64,000 nt of DNA from Cladobotryum mycophilum (lineage: Eukaryota; Ascomycota; Sordariomycetes; Hypocreales; Hypocreaceae). The translations under genes and the position numbers were made by a program. The stretch is from positions 3,286,001 through 3,350,000 of the forward strand of contig CM071591.1 in NCBI GenBank assembly GCA_036429605.1, written 5' to 3'. The notes under the pieces were generated by a model. It was not told the origin of the DNA and searched no databases. It saw only the letters and a list, made by a program, of their open reading frames with translations. Below are positions 36,181 through 46,434 of this stretch, piece after piece (positions within the stretch are counted from its first letter, which is position 1; every line of letters begins with the position of its first letter).

Positions 36181-36894
36181 TTAGGCAACCCCAAGAGACA
36201 ACATCTTCAGTGCCGCATCACCTTCCCTAACCAAGATCTCAAGGTCCTGCCCGGAAAAGGGCATAGGAACCCCCGCGACAGTGCCAGGCTTCCATGGTTT
36301 GGAATTTCCAAAGACAGCAGCGAGTACCGGGGTGATGAGGAAGCGCCTAATAATTTCAGAGTTGACATCAGCAACACTGGCCGGCTGCGTGGCATCAATG
36401 AGGGTCTCCCGAATGCGTATCTCATCCCTGATGGGCTCTATGCCGACGTTGAATTCTATGCGCTTAAAGACGCAATTCTTACCCCGCCAGATGCGTCTGT
36501 CTGCCGAGCGACTGATGTAGGTCAAGCTCTCAAGCTGGTCAAATGAGGTGATTGGAAGCTTGTCCGTTACTTCTGAGCCGTAAGATGGCGATTCTGTAAT
36601 TGGCCTACCGACGAGATCATCGGGTTTTGTCTCGAACGTAACGGGACTGCCGCAGGCTGTCGTCCTGATAGTATTCCAAAGTGGCCCTTCATTGTTGACA
36701 GCATAGTATTCTCTTATATGTTTTGCAATGGTAGAGGACAGCCAGTCATCATCCCGAACTTCTGCATCACCGTTGAGTCGATACCACCGACGATTAGCTA
36801 GATCATAGGCATCGGCAGAGCAGCAAGCACCCTGAGTAATGAGGTTGCTGAAGATCTCTACCACCGGGTCATGCCAAATCCGATTGGATTCCAT
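36181..36894 (-). CDS. Truncated fungal kinase-like protein, possibly a gene remnant
   Basis: An ATG-started frame of 237 residues. The part from about residue 125 (SLTYISRSADRRIWRGKNCVFKRI) through IRDEIRIRETL to TVAGVPMPFSGQDLEIL resembles the N-lobe and hinge of the atypical protein-kinase-like proteins that are abundant in filamentous fungi. FKRI would supply the ATP-binding Lys, RDEIRIRETL the helix-C region and PMPFSGQDLE the hinge. The frame stops about 15 residues after the hinge, so the catalytic loop (HGD/N-type) and metal-binding DxG are absent, and I could not find them downstream. Either a 3' exon was missed or the gene is truncated and inactive. The nearby GC content and codon pattern resemble a real gene. 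No function can be assigned. Confidence 0.5.
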   Translation of the reverse strand: MESNRIWHDPVVEIFSNLITQGACCSADAYDLANRRWYRLNGDAEVRDDDWLSSTIAKHIREYYAVNNEGPLWNTIRTTACGSPVTFETKPDDLVGRPITESPSYGSEVTDKLPITSFDQLESLTYISRSADRRIWRGKNCVFKRIEFNVGIEPIRDEIRIRETLIDATQPASVADVNSEIIRRFLITPVLAAVFGNSKPWKPGTVAGVPMPFSGQDLEILVREGDAALKMLSLGVA

Positions 36895-37239
36895 GCGGAA
36901 AGATTGGCTTGAAATTGCACTTAGCGGGAAGACTTTTGTTGGCGAGATTTTATTTGACTATAGTCATGAAATGGAGGCAGCATACATGTCTATCTGCATT
37001 TGTAAGTGCGTGAGTTTGAGGTCTGGCTTATAACATGTACCTAGAGCATGAGAGTCATTGCCTTCTTCCCTTTACTCATATGTATGCTCATTACGGAAAG
37101 GATGCTCTTCTCATAGAGCTCAATGGGATTTTGTATACGCTTTACGCCAGGTTGCAAGAAGAAAGCAAACTATGTTGCACGATGATTTCGAATATGAAGC
37201 TACAAAGCCTATGCATAGCTCGTCTTGGTGGGGTCATGC

Positions 37240-37246
37240 GATTGGC
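37240..37246 (-). promoter_or_regulatory. CCAAT box upstream of UTP21
   Basis: GATTGGC on plus (GCCAATC on minus), about 180 bases before the UTP21 ATG, a usual distance for the fungal CCAAT-binding complex. Assigned by match and position only. Confidence 0.35.
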
Positions 37247-37339
37247 TAAAGTGGGGGTCCCTCCACCCAAATGCAGCAGTAGCTGGTGGGTGGGCACTGG
37301 GCTGGCAGGCGGCAGAAAACGGCAATATTCATCACCGCC

Positions 37340-37349
37340 AAAAATTTCA
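37340..37349. promoter_or_regulatory. RRPE-like A/T element upstream of UTP21
   Basis: AAAAATTTCA, about 80 bases before the ATG. It resembles the ribosomal-RNA-processing element (TGAAAAATTTT) found before ribosome-biogenesis genes in ascomycetes. The match is imperfect, so this is tentative. Confidence 0.3.
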
Positions 37350-37426
37350 TGGTCGACATTGCTCCAGCGCTCACAACCGGGTCGCGAAAACGCTGTACAG
37401 CCTCAACCAGCACAACCAGCGCCAAG

Positions 37427-40400
37427 ATGCCGCATTCTGACCCCGAAGGACCTCTGGTGAAACGCCAGAAGGTCACTACTCTTGACAAAAATGTGAAATC
37501 TGCGACCAATTCTTCACGAATCTTTGCGCCATTCAGAGTACGTCAATACCCACCAGACATCCTCATCCTCATCCTCTCGTAGCTGCATTGGAGGGGAGGG
37601 ATATAAGGCGCAAAGACGTTGGGCTAACATCCGCTACAGACCGTTGGACTCGTATCACCTTCCAATACTCCATTTACATCGATCCCTTTGGGCAAAACTT
37701 CTTTCCAGATCACAACCTCAGTCGGCAGATCCCTTCAGACGTACGACTTGCGACGCGGTCTCAACCTGGTCTTTGTTACTCGACCACAGACTCCTGCTGA
37801 TATTACGGCTACTTTTGCTTGGAAGGAGAAGGTATTTGCGGCATGGGGTGGCTCTCAGGGTGACGAGGCACAAGGCCTCTGGGTATTCCAACGGGGCAAG
37901 AAGGTGGATGAACTGCAGCTCCCCGATGATCTCGCCGAGCCAATCCAGAAAATAATGGTCTTTGGTACGTGGGTTATCGTTTGCGCTACAACCAGGATCG
38001 AAGTATTCAAATCTGCGACGCTCGAACACTATACCACCATTCAAACCATGTCAACCAGCAATGGTGGCCACGAAATCACCGGCGGTGTTATTGGCATGCC
38101 CACATTCTTGAACAAAATCTTTGTCGGTCGCAAAGACGGTTGGGTCGAAATTTGGAATGTTAGCACTGGCAAGTTGATCTACACCATCCTGCCGCCGTCG
38201 CCAGAATGCGGATCCGTCACCTGTCTTGAGCCCAGCCCAGCTCTCTCTCTGCTCGCCATTGCATATTCAAACGGTCCTCTAATCATCGCCAATGTTCTCA
38301 CGGATAAACCCCTGCTTCAGATCGAAGCGGGAAACCCTGATGCCCCTGTAACTTCCATATCATTCAGAACAGATGGAATGGGGGCGGGTATGGACGGTAG
38401 AAAAGATGGTGTGATGGCAACTGCAACTGCGGCTACAGGCGATGTCACATTTTGGGACCTCAACAGTGGCGCGCGTATCATGGGTGTTTTGCGAAGCGCC
38501 CACAATCCGCCATCCCACGATGGTCATGACGTTCGAGGGGGCGTGAGCAAAGTCGAGTTTCTGGTTGGTCAGCCGGTCATTGTCACAAGCGGCCGGGATA
38601 ACTCTTTGAAATCGTGGATATTTGACGAAAGCCCTTTCTCGCCTGTACCCAGAATTCTTCATTCCCGAAGCGGACACGCGGGCCCGGTCAACTGCTTGCA
38701 TTTCCTACCCTCCGATTTCGATGGTGCAGACGCTGGCAACAAATGGCTTCTGAGTGGTGGAAAAGACAGAAGTTTATGGGGATGGAGTTTACGTCGTGAT
38801 GGCCAGAGCACTGAACTTAGTCAGGGCAACATTCGCAAGAAGGCCAAGAAGGTTGGCATATTGGCAACAAACGCCCTCGCACATGGCCCGACGACAACGT
38901 TGGAGGATTTGAAAGCGCCAGAAATCACATGCATTGCAACCTCATTAAACCGCGATGGCGGCATCGGTGCTTTACCTGGAAAGCAGGCAATCTGGCAGAA
39001 AGGACAGGGCCAAAATAAAAAGGTGGATGCCGAGATTAGCGGCATGACAGGTTGGGAAAGCGTTGTCACGGCTCACAAAGGTGATGCTTTCGCCAGGACA
39101 TGGTTCTGGGGACGAAAGCGAGCTGGTCGTTGGGCATTCCCTACCGGTGATGGCTCCAATGTCTCGACTGTAACGATTAGTCCATGCGGAACTTTCGCCG
39201 TCGTGGGTTCAGAAGCAGGAGGTATTGACATGTACAACCTGCAATCTGGCGTCCACCGACAACGTTTCCCCTCCAAGCTGACACCAGCCCAAGCACGTCA
39301 ACTCAAAATGCAGCAGTTGCGGCAGGCAGATGATGTTGTCCAGTTGCAAGCTGAGGGTAGCCGAAAATACCCTGCTGGAGTTGGCAAGCATACCAAGGCT
39401 ATCACGGGCCTAATTGTTGATTCGATGAACAAGACAGTGGTATCGTGCTCTCTAGATGGAAAAATCAAGTTCTGGGATTTCCTAACCGGAACTCTTCTTG
39501 AACAACTTGATTGGGCCCCAATGACATTCCCAACAGGTTGCAGATATCACCCAGCCAACAACTTGTTGGCATTTTCATGTGATGACATGTCTATCCGAGT
39601 TGTCGATATGGAGACGAAGAAGACTATTCGAGAATTTTGGGGGCCAGCGGATGTTATCAATGACTTTTGCTTCTCCAACGACGGCAGATGGGTGATTGCG
39701 GCATCCCAAGATTGTATCATCAGGGTTTGGGATCTGCCCACAAGCCATCTAATTGACGCAATTCGGTTGGAGAAGCCATGCAACGCTGTTACCATGTCAC
39801 CAACGGGTGAATACCTCGCGGCCGCTATTCACGGCCAACCAGGGGTTAATCTTTGGACAAACAAGGCACTATACAAGCATGTTCCAACCCGACAGATATC
39901 CGAGAAGGAGATTGGCCTTGTTGCAGCGCCAACTTCGTCCGGAGAAGGCAATCAAGGTCTTTTGGAAGCTGCTTTCGAAGAAGATGAAGCAGACGAGGGA
40001 ACTGGCGTGGTTGCACCTACAGTTGACCAGTTGAGCTCCGATCTAATGACCTTAAGTTTAGTCCCCAAGAGTCGATGGCAGACTTTGCTTCACTTGGACT
40101 TGATCAAGGAGCGCAATAAGCCAAAGGAAGCGCCTAAAGTTCCAGAGAAAGCGCCTTTCTTCTTGCCATCCAGCACCAGCGCCCAACTCCCAGGACAGAA
40201 AACCGATGCTGAACTGCTAGAGGATGGAGTCAAGTCACGGATCACAAAGCTCGATAAGGCGCGTCTGGAGGAGGCATTCACCTCGAAGCTTCGTGCGGGT
40301 GCAACCAGCAATAACTGTAAGTTTGAATGCCACTATGGATAATATCATGACTAACGCCTTCGCAGACGAGGAGTTTATTGAACATTTAAAGACATTATCG

Positions 40401-40706
40401 CCTTCAAGCGCCGACCTAGAGCTTCGATCACTGTCTATCGGTAGCGGAGATGCTGACTCGAACGAGCTTCTCCACTTTATCCAAGCCTTGGCTGCCCGAC
40501 TGAATGCGCGAAAAGATTACGAGTTGACACAAGCCTGGATGACAGTCTTCCTCCGACTCCATTTCGACGTTGTGATGGCGAATGGTGCGCTATTAGAAGC
40601 CTTGGAGCAATGGAAAGCTCAGCAGGAGAGGGAATGCAGCAGGCTGGATGACTTGGTTGGGTACTGCAGTGGTGTGGTTGGATTTCTGCGAAACCCAAGA
40701 ACATAA
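37427..40706 (+). CDS. UTP21: U3 snoRNA-associated protein Utp21 (WDR36 homologue)
   Basis: Exons 37427-37537, 37640-40316 and 40366-40706 encode 1042 residues. It is a component of the UTP-B complex of the small-subunit processome, needed for 18S rRNA maturation in the nucleolus. The N-terminus reads RIFAPFRTVGLVS then IPLGKTSFQITTSVGRSLQTYD, which is the signature start of Utp21. Two WD40 propellers follow (for example GRKDGWVEIWNVSTGKLIY, TSGRDNSLKSWIFD, SCSLDGKIKFWDF, ASQDCIIRVWDLPTSH). The C-terminal Utp21 helical domain includes EEFIEHLKTLSPSSADLELRSL and ends FDVVMANGALLEALEQWK. The last junction sits inside ATSNNYEEFIEHL, and the intron is 49 bases. No truncation or missing block is visible. 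Transcribed in the same direction as TRM4, about 1.1 kb upstream of it. Confidence 0.96.
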
Positions 40707-41802
40707 CGGGTTCATTATGATAGATTTAGAAGAATCAAGTGAATTTAGAGTTATAATTGTGTGGAAAGTGTGAACTGTTACGAATGACCTTGGCTTCCGT
40801 GACATATATATATATATATAAATGCATCACTCGTAGCCGAAGAGTTCAAGATACGCAAAATCGAGACCTATAAGTTGTCCCTTCATCTCCTATAGCACAC
40901 CTAGTTCGAGACACACCGACTACGAGCAAACGCTGACAATGGAAGTCTCCCCATGAGCTCACGCACTACACAGATCACGAACAGAGGCCTTCTTCATGAG
41001 CTCCATCAAGCAGAGCATCACAATGAAAACAAAGGTAAAGTGGTAAATCAAAAATTGCGCCCCCTATGGCCCCGAAGGACAATAGAGCGAGGAACGACTC
41101 CGCGCTGTGCAATGCAGGCCTTCCACACTGAAACCCCCAATTCATGATCTGGGAAGTTCGGAACAAGGTAAGTATGAAGAAAGAAAGGAAGAAAAAAGAC
41201 GAAAAATCTTGGAGAGGAAGAAGTTTCTTATACCAAATCCCAGTTGGTCCGTGCGTTTTACTGATTGGTTTTCTGCCAAGCGGTGAGATGGGCGCGAATT
41301 TTGATTGGTCGATTATTCAACAAAAATTAGGCCGCAGCTTCAGCCTCTGCGGGTGCCTGCCGGCTTCGACTCTTGCGAGGGAGGAGGACCTGGACAAGAG
41401 GAAAGAAGGATATAGATGCATACTACTACTAGATAGGTAGATAGTAGTATGTAATTTATTCAATTGGTATAGCTCTATATCCTACCTTACATTCAGACGG
41501 TTATGAATTATGCACCTCTAGAAATAGACGTTGAACGAGTTCAATTGTAGCGTTTAGCTCTTATCGTCTTATCAATGGATAGATATCCCTTCAACAGCAA
41601 CACTGGCACTGCACTAAATATGCAGAGCATTAGAGAGGCGAGCTTTTGCTGGGGCGACAGCCACTGAGCGTCCATCTTAGCGCTGCTTCCACCTACCCTA
41701 CCATACCATTTAGCGGGGCAGCTGTTTTTTTCTGCGACTTGTAAATTTTCTGTTGCGACTCCGTATCAATCCCAGATAACAAAAAAACCAAAGGTCGTGA
41801 TA
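40707..41802. other. Spacer between UTP21 and TRM4
   Basis: Contains a short TA run (about 40805-40820), two CCAAT boxes near 41263 and 41303 and otherwise unassigned sequence. It should hold the UTP21 3' end and the TRM4 promoter. Confidence 0.4.
41263..41308 (-). promoter_or_regulatory. Paired CCAAT boxes upstream of TRM4
   Basis: Two GATTGG hexamers (CCAATC on minus) at 41263-41268 and 41303-41308, 40 bases apart. They lie about 500 bases before the TRM4 ATG. Tandem CCAAT boxes at a whole number of helical turns suggest cooperative binding, but there is no other evidence. Confidence 0.3.
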
Positions 41803-44461
41803 ATGGGCAAGAAAAGCTTCAGGGTATGTTTGGCCACAACACATATCCAATCGACTCAATCTTGCGAAGCTAACTATTTCATTCATATAGGGTAAGAATC
41901 GTCGAAATCAAGGCGGTGGAGGAGGCGGCGGCCGTGATCGCGGGGGAGATGGCTGGAGAGACTACCCTGTTTTGAAGAAGGAGAATGCGAAGCTTCAACA
42001 GTTTTACGATACCCTCCTGGAGCTGCCTGACGAGGAGAAGGAACTGTTCTGGGACGCATTTAAGCGCGAGCTTCCCAACAGCTTCAGGTTCTGTGGCTCA
42101 AAAGGGTATGTCCAAGCCTGATGCGACTGCGCAGACTTTGCACTTTGCACCTTGCTTTTTTTGGTTGCGCTGCTTGCTAACGTTGACATTAGACATGCGC
42201 TCGCTGTCAAGAGACTCCTCCGATCCAGATACATTCCCGAGATTGTCAATATTGAGCACCAGGATGGCCGACCAGTTGAATCGCCCCAACCGGTGCCATG
42301 GTACCCTGATGAACTTGCTTGGTGGATGACCACCCCCAAGAACGTCGTCCGCAAGTTCCCTCCCTTTGCCGCCTTCCAGAAATTCCTCGTCTCCGAGACC
42401 AGCGTCGGCAACATTAGCAGACAGGAGGTTGTCAGCATGATTCCCCCGATGCTAATGGATCTGCGACCGGGTATGACAGTCTTGGACATGTGTGCTGCGC
42501 CGGGAAGCAAGTCTGCCCAGCTGCTTGAGATGCTCCACGTTGGCGAGGAGTCTCGTGTGAGAAAGGTTCTCCGTGCGTTTGCAAAGGAGGATGGCCTGGA
42601 CCTTGGCGAGGAGACCCAGGAGGAGGCCGAAGCGGATCTTGAGGCGGATCCCTCCGATTCTGGCAGAGCTACTGGTCTGCTCATCGCCAACGATGCCGAC
42701 TACAAGCGTGGCCATCTTTTGGTCCATCAGCTGAAGCGATTATCTTCTCCCAATTTGCTTGTCACTAACCATGACGCTACCCAATTCCCCTCCATCAAAT
42801 TGCCCCAAACCGACTCCAAGTCCAACAAGCCTGTCTATCTAAAGTTTGACAGAATTCTTGCCGATGTTCCTTGCTCCGGTGATGGAACGACCCGAAAGAA
42901 TGCCAACATTTGGAAGGACTGGCAGCCCGGCAATGCCCTCGGCCTGCATGTAACCCAGATCCGTATCTTGGTGCGAGCACTCCAACTCCTCAAGGTCGGC
43001 GGTCGTGTCGTCTATTCTACCTGCAGCATGAACCCAATCGAGAATGAATCCATCATTGCAGCGGCTGTCGAGAGGTGTGGCGGCTTGGAAAACGTCAGCA
43101 TTCTTGATTGCAGCGATCAACTGCCCGGCCTTGTCCGAAAACCTGGCCTGAAGACTTGGAAAATCATGGATAAGGCAGGCCGGATCTGGAACTCGTGGGA
43201 GGAAGTCGAGAAATATGCCAAGGAGGAGGCCGAGGGCGTAATTCCCGGACGCGTTGTAGAGACCATGTTCTCCAAGCCCGGAGGATCAGATCTGCCCTTG
43301 GAACGATGCATGAGAGTGTATCCTCATCACCAGGACACCGGTGCTTTCTTCATCACCGTTTTGGAGAAAAAGGCCGAGTTCAAGGCCAGGAACGAGAATG
43401 AACCCAAGCAGGCCACTGCTGAGTCAATCGACGCATCAGAATCCCCTGTTGTTGAGTTGAAGCAGGAGGAGGCCATTGAGACAAAGCCAGAGGTCGTTGA
43501 GGAAAGCGATGCTCCTATGGATGACGCCTCAGTCAACAGCAGCAAGAGGCCTCTAGAGGCTGATGAAGTTGAGGAGCAGCCAGCTAAGAAAGCCAAGACT
43601 GAGGGCGATAGCTCGGCTACACCAACACCAGCTGCCAAACCGGACGACCGACCCAACAAGCCACGACGGAATGGTCCGGCCGAGGAACCCTTCAAGTATC
43701 TTGACCCATCTCACCCCATCATTCAGACTATCAGAGAATTCTACAGCCTCTCAAGCCGTTTCCCTGATAACCGATACATGGTTAGGAATGAAATGGGCGA
43801 GCCTGCCAAGGCAATTTACTACACAACCGCATTGACGCGGGATATCCTGACCGAGAATGAGGGTAGAGGGATCAAGTTCATCCATGGCGGCGTTCGCATG
43901 TTCATGAAGCAAGATGCCCCCTCTGCAGAAGTCTGCCGCTGGCGTATCCAGTCCGAAGGCATGCCCATCCTCCAGGGCTACGTCGGCGAGCCCCGCGTCA
44001 TCCACCTCCGCAAGAAGGAGACCCTTCACAAGCTCCTCATCGAAATGTTCCCAAAGATCACCGACGGCGGGTGGGAGAACTTTGCGGAGATTGGCGAGCG
44101 TGTCCGGGACATCGGCATGGGATGCTGCGTCCTGCGCATCGAGCCGGACGGGTCGGACCCGGAGTTCTCCGAGAGGATGGCCCTGCCGCTGTGGAAGAGC
44201 ATTCACTCGCTGAATCTCATGCTGCCAAAGGAGGACAGGTCGGCGATGTTGCTGCGTATCTTTAACGATACGTCCCCGTTGATTAATATCAGCTTGAAGA
44301 ACCAAAAGGCGAACGGGAAGAACCAGCAGAGGCGGGTGGAGGATGCTGCGCAGGTGGATGAGGAGATTGACGTGGAAGATATCCCGACCCCAGAGGAGAT
44401 TACCGAGGTGGAAGAGGTAGAAAAGCCTGCTGAGGGAGAAGCTGTTGAACAAGAATCATAA
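41803..44461 (+). CDS. TRM4: tRNA (cytosine-5)-methyltransferase Trm4/Ncl1 (NSUN2 homologue)
   Basis: Exons 41803-41823 (7 codons), 41891-42105 and 42193-44461 encode 834 residues. It makes 5-methylcytosine in tRNAs using S-adenosylmethionine, mainly in the nucleus. The N-terminus is MGKKSFRGKNRRNQ followed by a poly-Gly/Arg stretch. The SAM-binding motif I is VLDMCAAPGSKSAQLLEML. The two catalytic cysteines are in ADVPCSGDGTTRKN (motif IV) and VVYSTCSMNPIENES (motif VI). PVPWYPDELAW and the HHQDTGAFF block are also conserved in this subfamily. The C-terminal third has an acidic/Lys-rich insert then a PUA-like region (IQSEGMPILQGYVGEPRVIHL) and an acidic tail, as in fungal Trm4. The short first exon is supported because it supplies the family's basic start and the frame is continuous across both introns. 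Confidence 0.95.
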
Positions 44462-44634
44462 TCTAGACTGCCATGTTGTAAACAAGGGTCTTCTGTCATA
44501 GTAACTTTATTTTGGGTTTTTTATGGGGTGTTGTTACATGGTTGAGATACGATACTGTGATGTCTACATGTTCTACTCGTACAAGGAAGGATATATGATA
44601 CACGCCCATATGCTGGCGTTATATGATCCGGGTT

Positions 44635-46434
44635 CTACTCGTCTAATAGTCCGATAGTCCAGTGGACTATACGGTCAACACCTTGGCCATTGATGGCGCT
44701 TACGGGTATGGCCGCGCAGTTCTTCGTCCATGCCCCCTCCACACCACTGGGATGCGGCTCCTGGCCGCCGTTGATGCGATCCATGTATGCCTTTAGCTCA
44801 CGGAAGTTGCTCTGCGTTTCCGGTAAGTCGGCCTTGGTAGCGACGACGAACCACGGCTTGCCGGCAATGTGCAGAGTGGGGCTTGCTTCCTCCGTCTGCG
44901 GAGCGCCGTACTCGGCGCCCATGAGATTGACGGTTCCTTGCATGGGATCGGAGGTCGTGCTCCAGTCGACCCGGGATTCAATCTCGCGCGCTTGTTCCTC
45001 TTCCTCGCGCATCTGGGCGTACAGTCCGACTTCTCGCCACAGGGCCTGGAGGGCCTTGATGGCATCGCCGGCGGCGAGGTCGATAACGAAGGCGAGGACA
45101 CCGGCTCGCTCGACATGCCGCAAGAATGCGATGCCAAGGCCGCGATCTAGATGCGCGCCCTCGATAAGACCTGGAATATCGGCGACTGTGAATCGCGTCC
45201 TGGGTTCTGCGTCGGCGTCGCCATCTTCGACGGGACCCAGCAGAGCAGAGTATCGCCGACGGGCCTTTATGGTCGGTCGGCCAGAGTATTTGTCAAGAAC
45301 AATGGTTCCGATGTTGGGCTGTAAGGTGGTGAATGCCCAGTTGCCAACTCGAGTGCGACTGTTGGTGAGAGCTCTCAGAAGCGTGCTCTTGCCAGCATTT
45401 GGTAGACCGACGAGACCGACATCGGCAAGGAGCTTGAGCTCCAACGATATCTTGATCGTAATGGAATCGTCGCCTCTGGTTGCAAAGACGGGTCGCGGAT
45501 GTTCCCTCGAGGTGAAATGTGGGTTTCCTAGGCCACCGATGCCACCGGCAGCGAGAAGGATGGGCGTGGGCGTGGGTCGGGAGAGGTCGAGATAGATGGG
45601 AGCAGCGGGTTGTTGATATAACTGAGTACGTCTGGGGAGTTTGGGAAACTCTGCTGATTTCATTTCAGACTTGGACATGCCTGGGTATAGCATCCATTTC
45701 TCTCTCTGGGGGTCGTCTGCGTCGGGATCATAGTCTTCCTCGGGGCTTGTTCTCTGTCGCCTGCGCGTCTCTCCTTCTTCCTCTTCTTCCTCTTCTGCTT
45801 CTTCTACTTCGTCGTTCAATGTCTCTTGCTGGGCCGCTAGCAGCTCGCGCCTCCGCTGTTTTTTCAGGGCAAACCAGGCCTTGAAGCTCATGGCCTCTTC
45901 CGCAGCAGGATCATGGCGCTCGAGCTCCCTGACTATGGTGCCAACGGGAACCGAGATGACCACGTCGTCGCCTCTGGTGCCGCCCCTTCCACTCCCCTGG
46001 CCGTGCTTCCCACGTCCGGCGCGGATGAAGCGCCTGCGGGCTAGCTTGTGTAATGAGGTCTCTCCATGGGCAGCTTGGATGTATACGTTGCCGCCGTGGC
46101 CACCGTCGCCGCCATTGGGAGGTCCGTCGGGGAGGAAAGCTTCTCGCTGAAAGGAGATGCAGCCATTGCCTCCACGGCCGGCGTAGAGGGTTAAATCAGC
46201 CTTGTCGGCAAAATTGGGGGAGGCGAAATCATCGGGGGCAGGGTTGAGGCGGGACTGGGGGAGATCGTTTACTGTCGACGAGGACTGCCGATACTGCGTG
46301 GCGGCTGCGGGGTTTCGATTGATGACGGATCGGATAAGTCGTGAATTGTTACATCGAGGGTGGAAAAGGGAGGAGGGATACAGGAATGGAAATAGAGTGG
46401 ATGACGAGGGGGAGGGGTAGGATCTGAGGGGCAT
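44635..46434 (-). CDS. MTG2: Obg-family GTPase, probably mitochondrial (Mtg2)
   Basis: Single exon, 599 residues from ATG, convergent with TRM4 (about 170 bases between stops). The first ~60 residues are rich in Ser, Arg and Pro with almost no acids, fitting a mitochondrial presequence. The Obg fold has DLTLYAGRGGNGCISFQREAF, DGGHGGNVYI and GRGKHGQGSGRGG. An unusual acidic insert (E-rich, about 220-260) splits it before the second glycine block PILLAAGGIGGLGNPHF. The GTPase domain has GLPNAGKST (P-loop), DIPGLIEGAH (G3), TKAD (G4) and VSA (G5). It would act in large-subunit mitochondrial ribosome assembly. The frame stays open far upstream of the chosen ATG but without another good ATG, and that part reads like untranslated sequence. 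Confidence 0.93.
   Translation of the reverse strand: MPLRSYPSPSSSTLFPFLYPSSLFHPRCNNSRLIRSVINRNPAAATQYRQSSSTVNDLPQSRLNPAPDDFASPNFADKADLTLYAGRGGNGCISFQREAFLPDGPPNGGDGGHGGNVYIQAAHGETSLHKLARRRFIRAGRGKHGQGSGRGGTRGDDVVISVPVGTIVRELERHDPAAEEAMSFKAWFALKKQRRRELLAAQQETLNDEVEEAEEEEEEEGETRRRQRTSPEEDYDPDADDPQREKWMLYPGMSKSEMKSAEFPKLPRRTQLYQQPAAPIYLDLSRPTPTPILLAAGGIGGLGNPHFTSREHPRPVFATRGDDSITIKISLELKLLADVGLVGLPNAGKSTLLRALTNSRTRVGNWAFTTLQPNIGTIVLDKYSGRPTIKARRRYSALLGPVEDGDADAEPRTRFTVADIPGLIEGAHLDRGLGIAFLRHVERAGVLAFVIDLAAGDAIKALQALWREVGLYAQMREEEEQAREIESRVDWSTTSDPMQGTVNLMGAEYGAPQTEEASPTLHIAGKPWFVVATKADLPETQSNFRELKAYMDRINGGQEPHPSGVEGAWTKNCAAIPVSAINGQGVDRIVHWTIGLLDE

Larger units (their letters stand above)
36895..37426. 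other. Divergent spacer before UTP21
   Basis: About 0.5 kb between the kinase-like ORF and UTP21, transcribed apart. It contains a CCAAT-type box and an A/T-rich RRPE-like element described separately. No other gene was seen. Confidence 0.4.

Noticed and set aside
44690..45595. 301-codon plus frame opposite MTG2
   Set aside because: Antisense shadow of the Obg-family gene.
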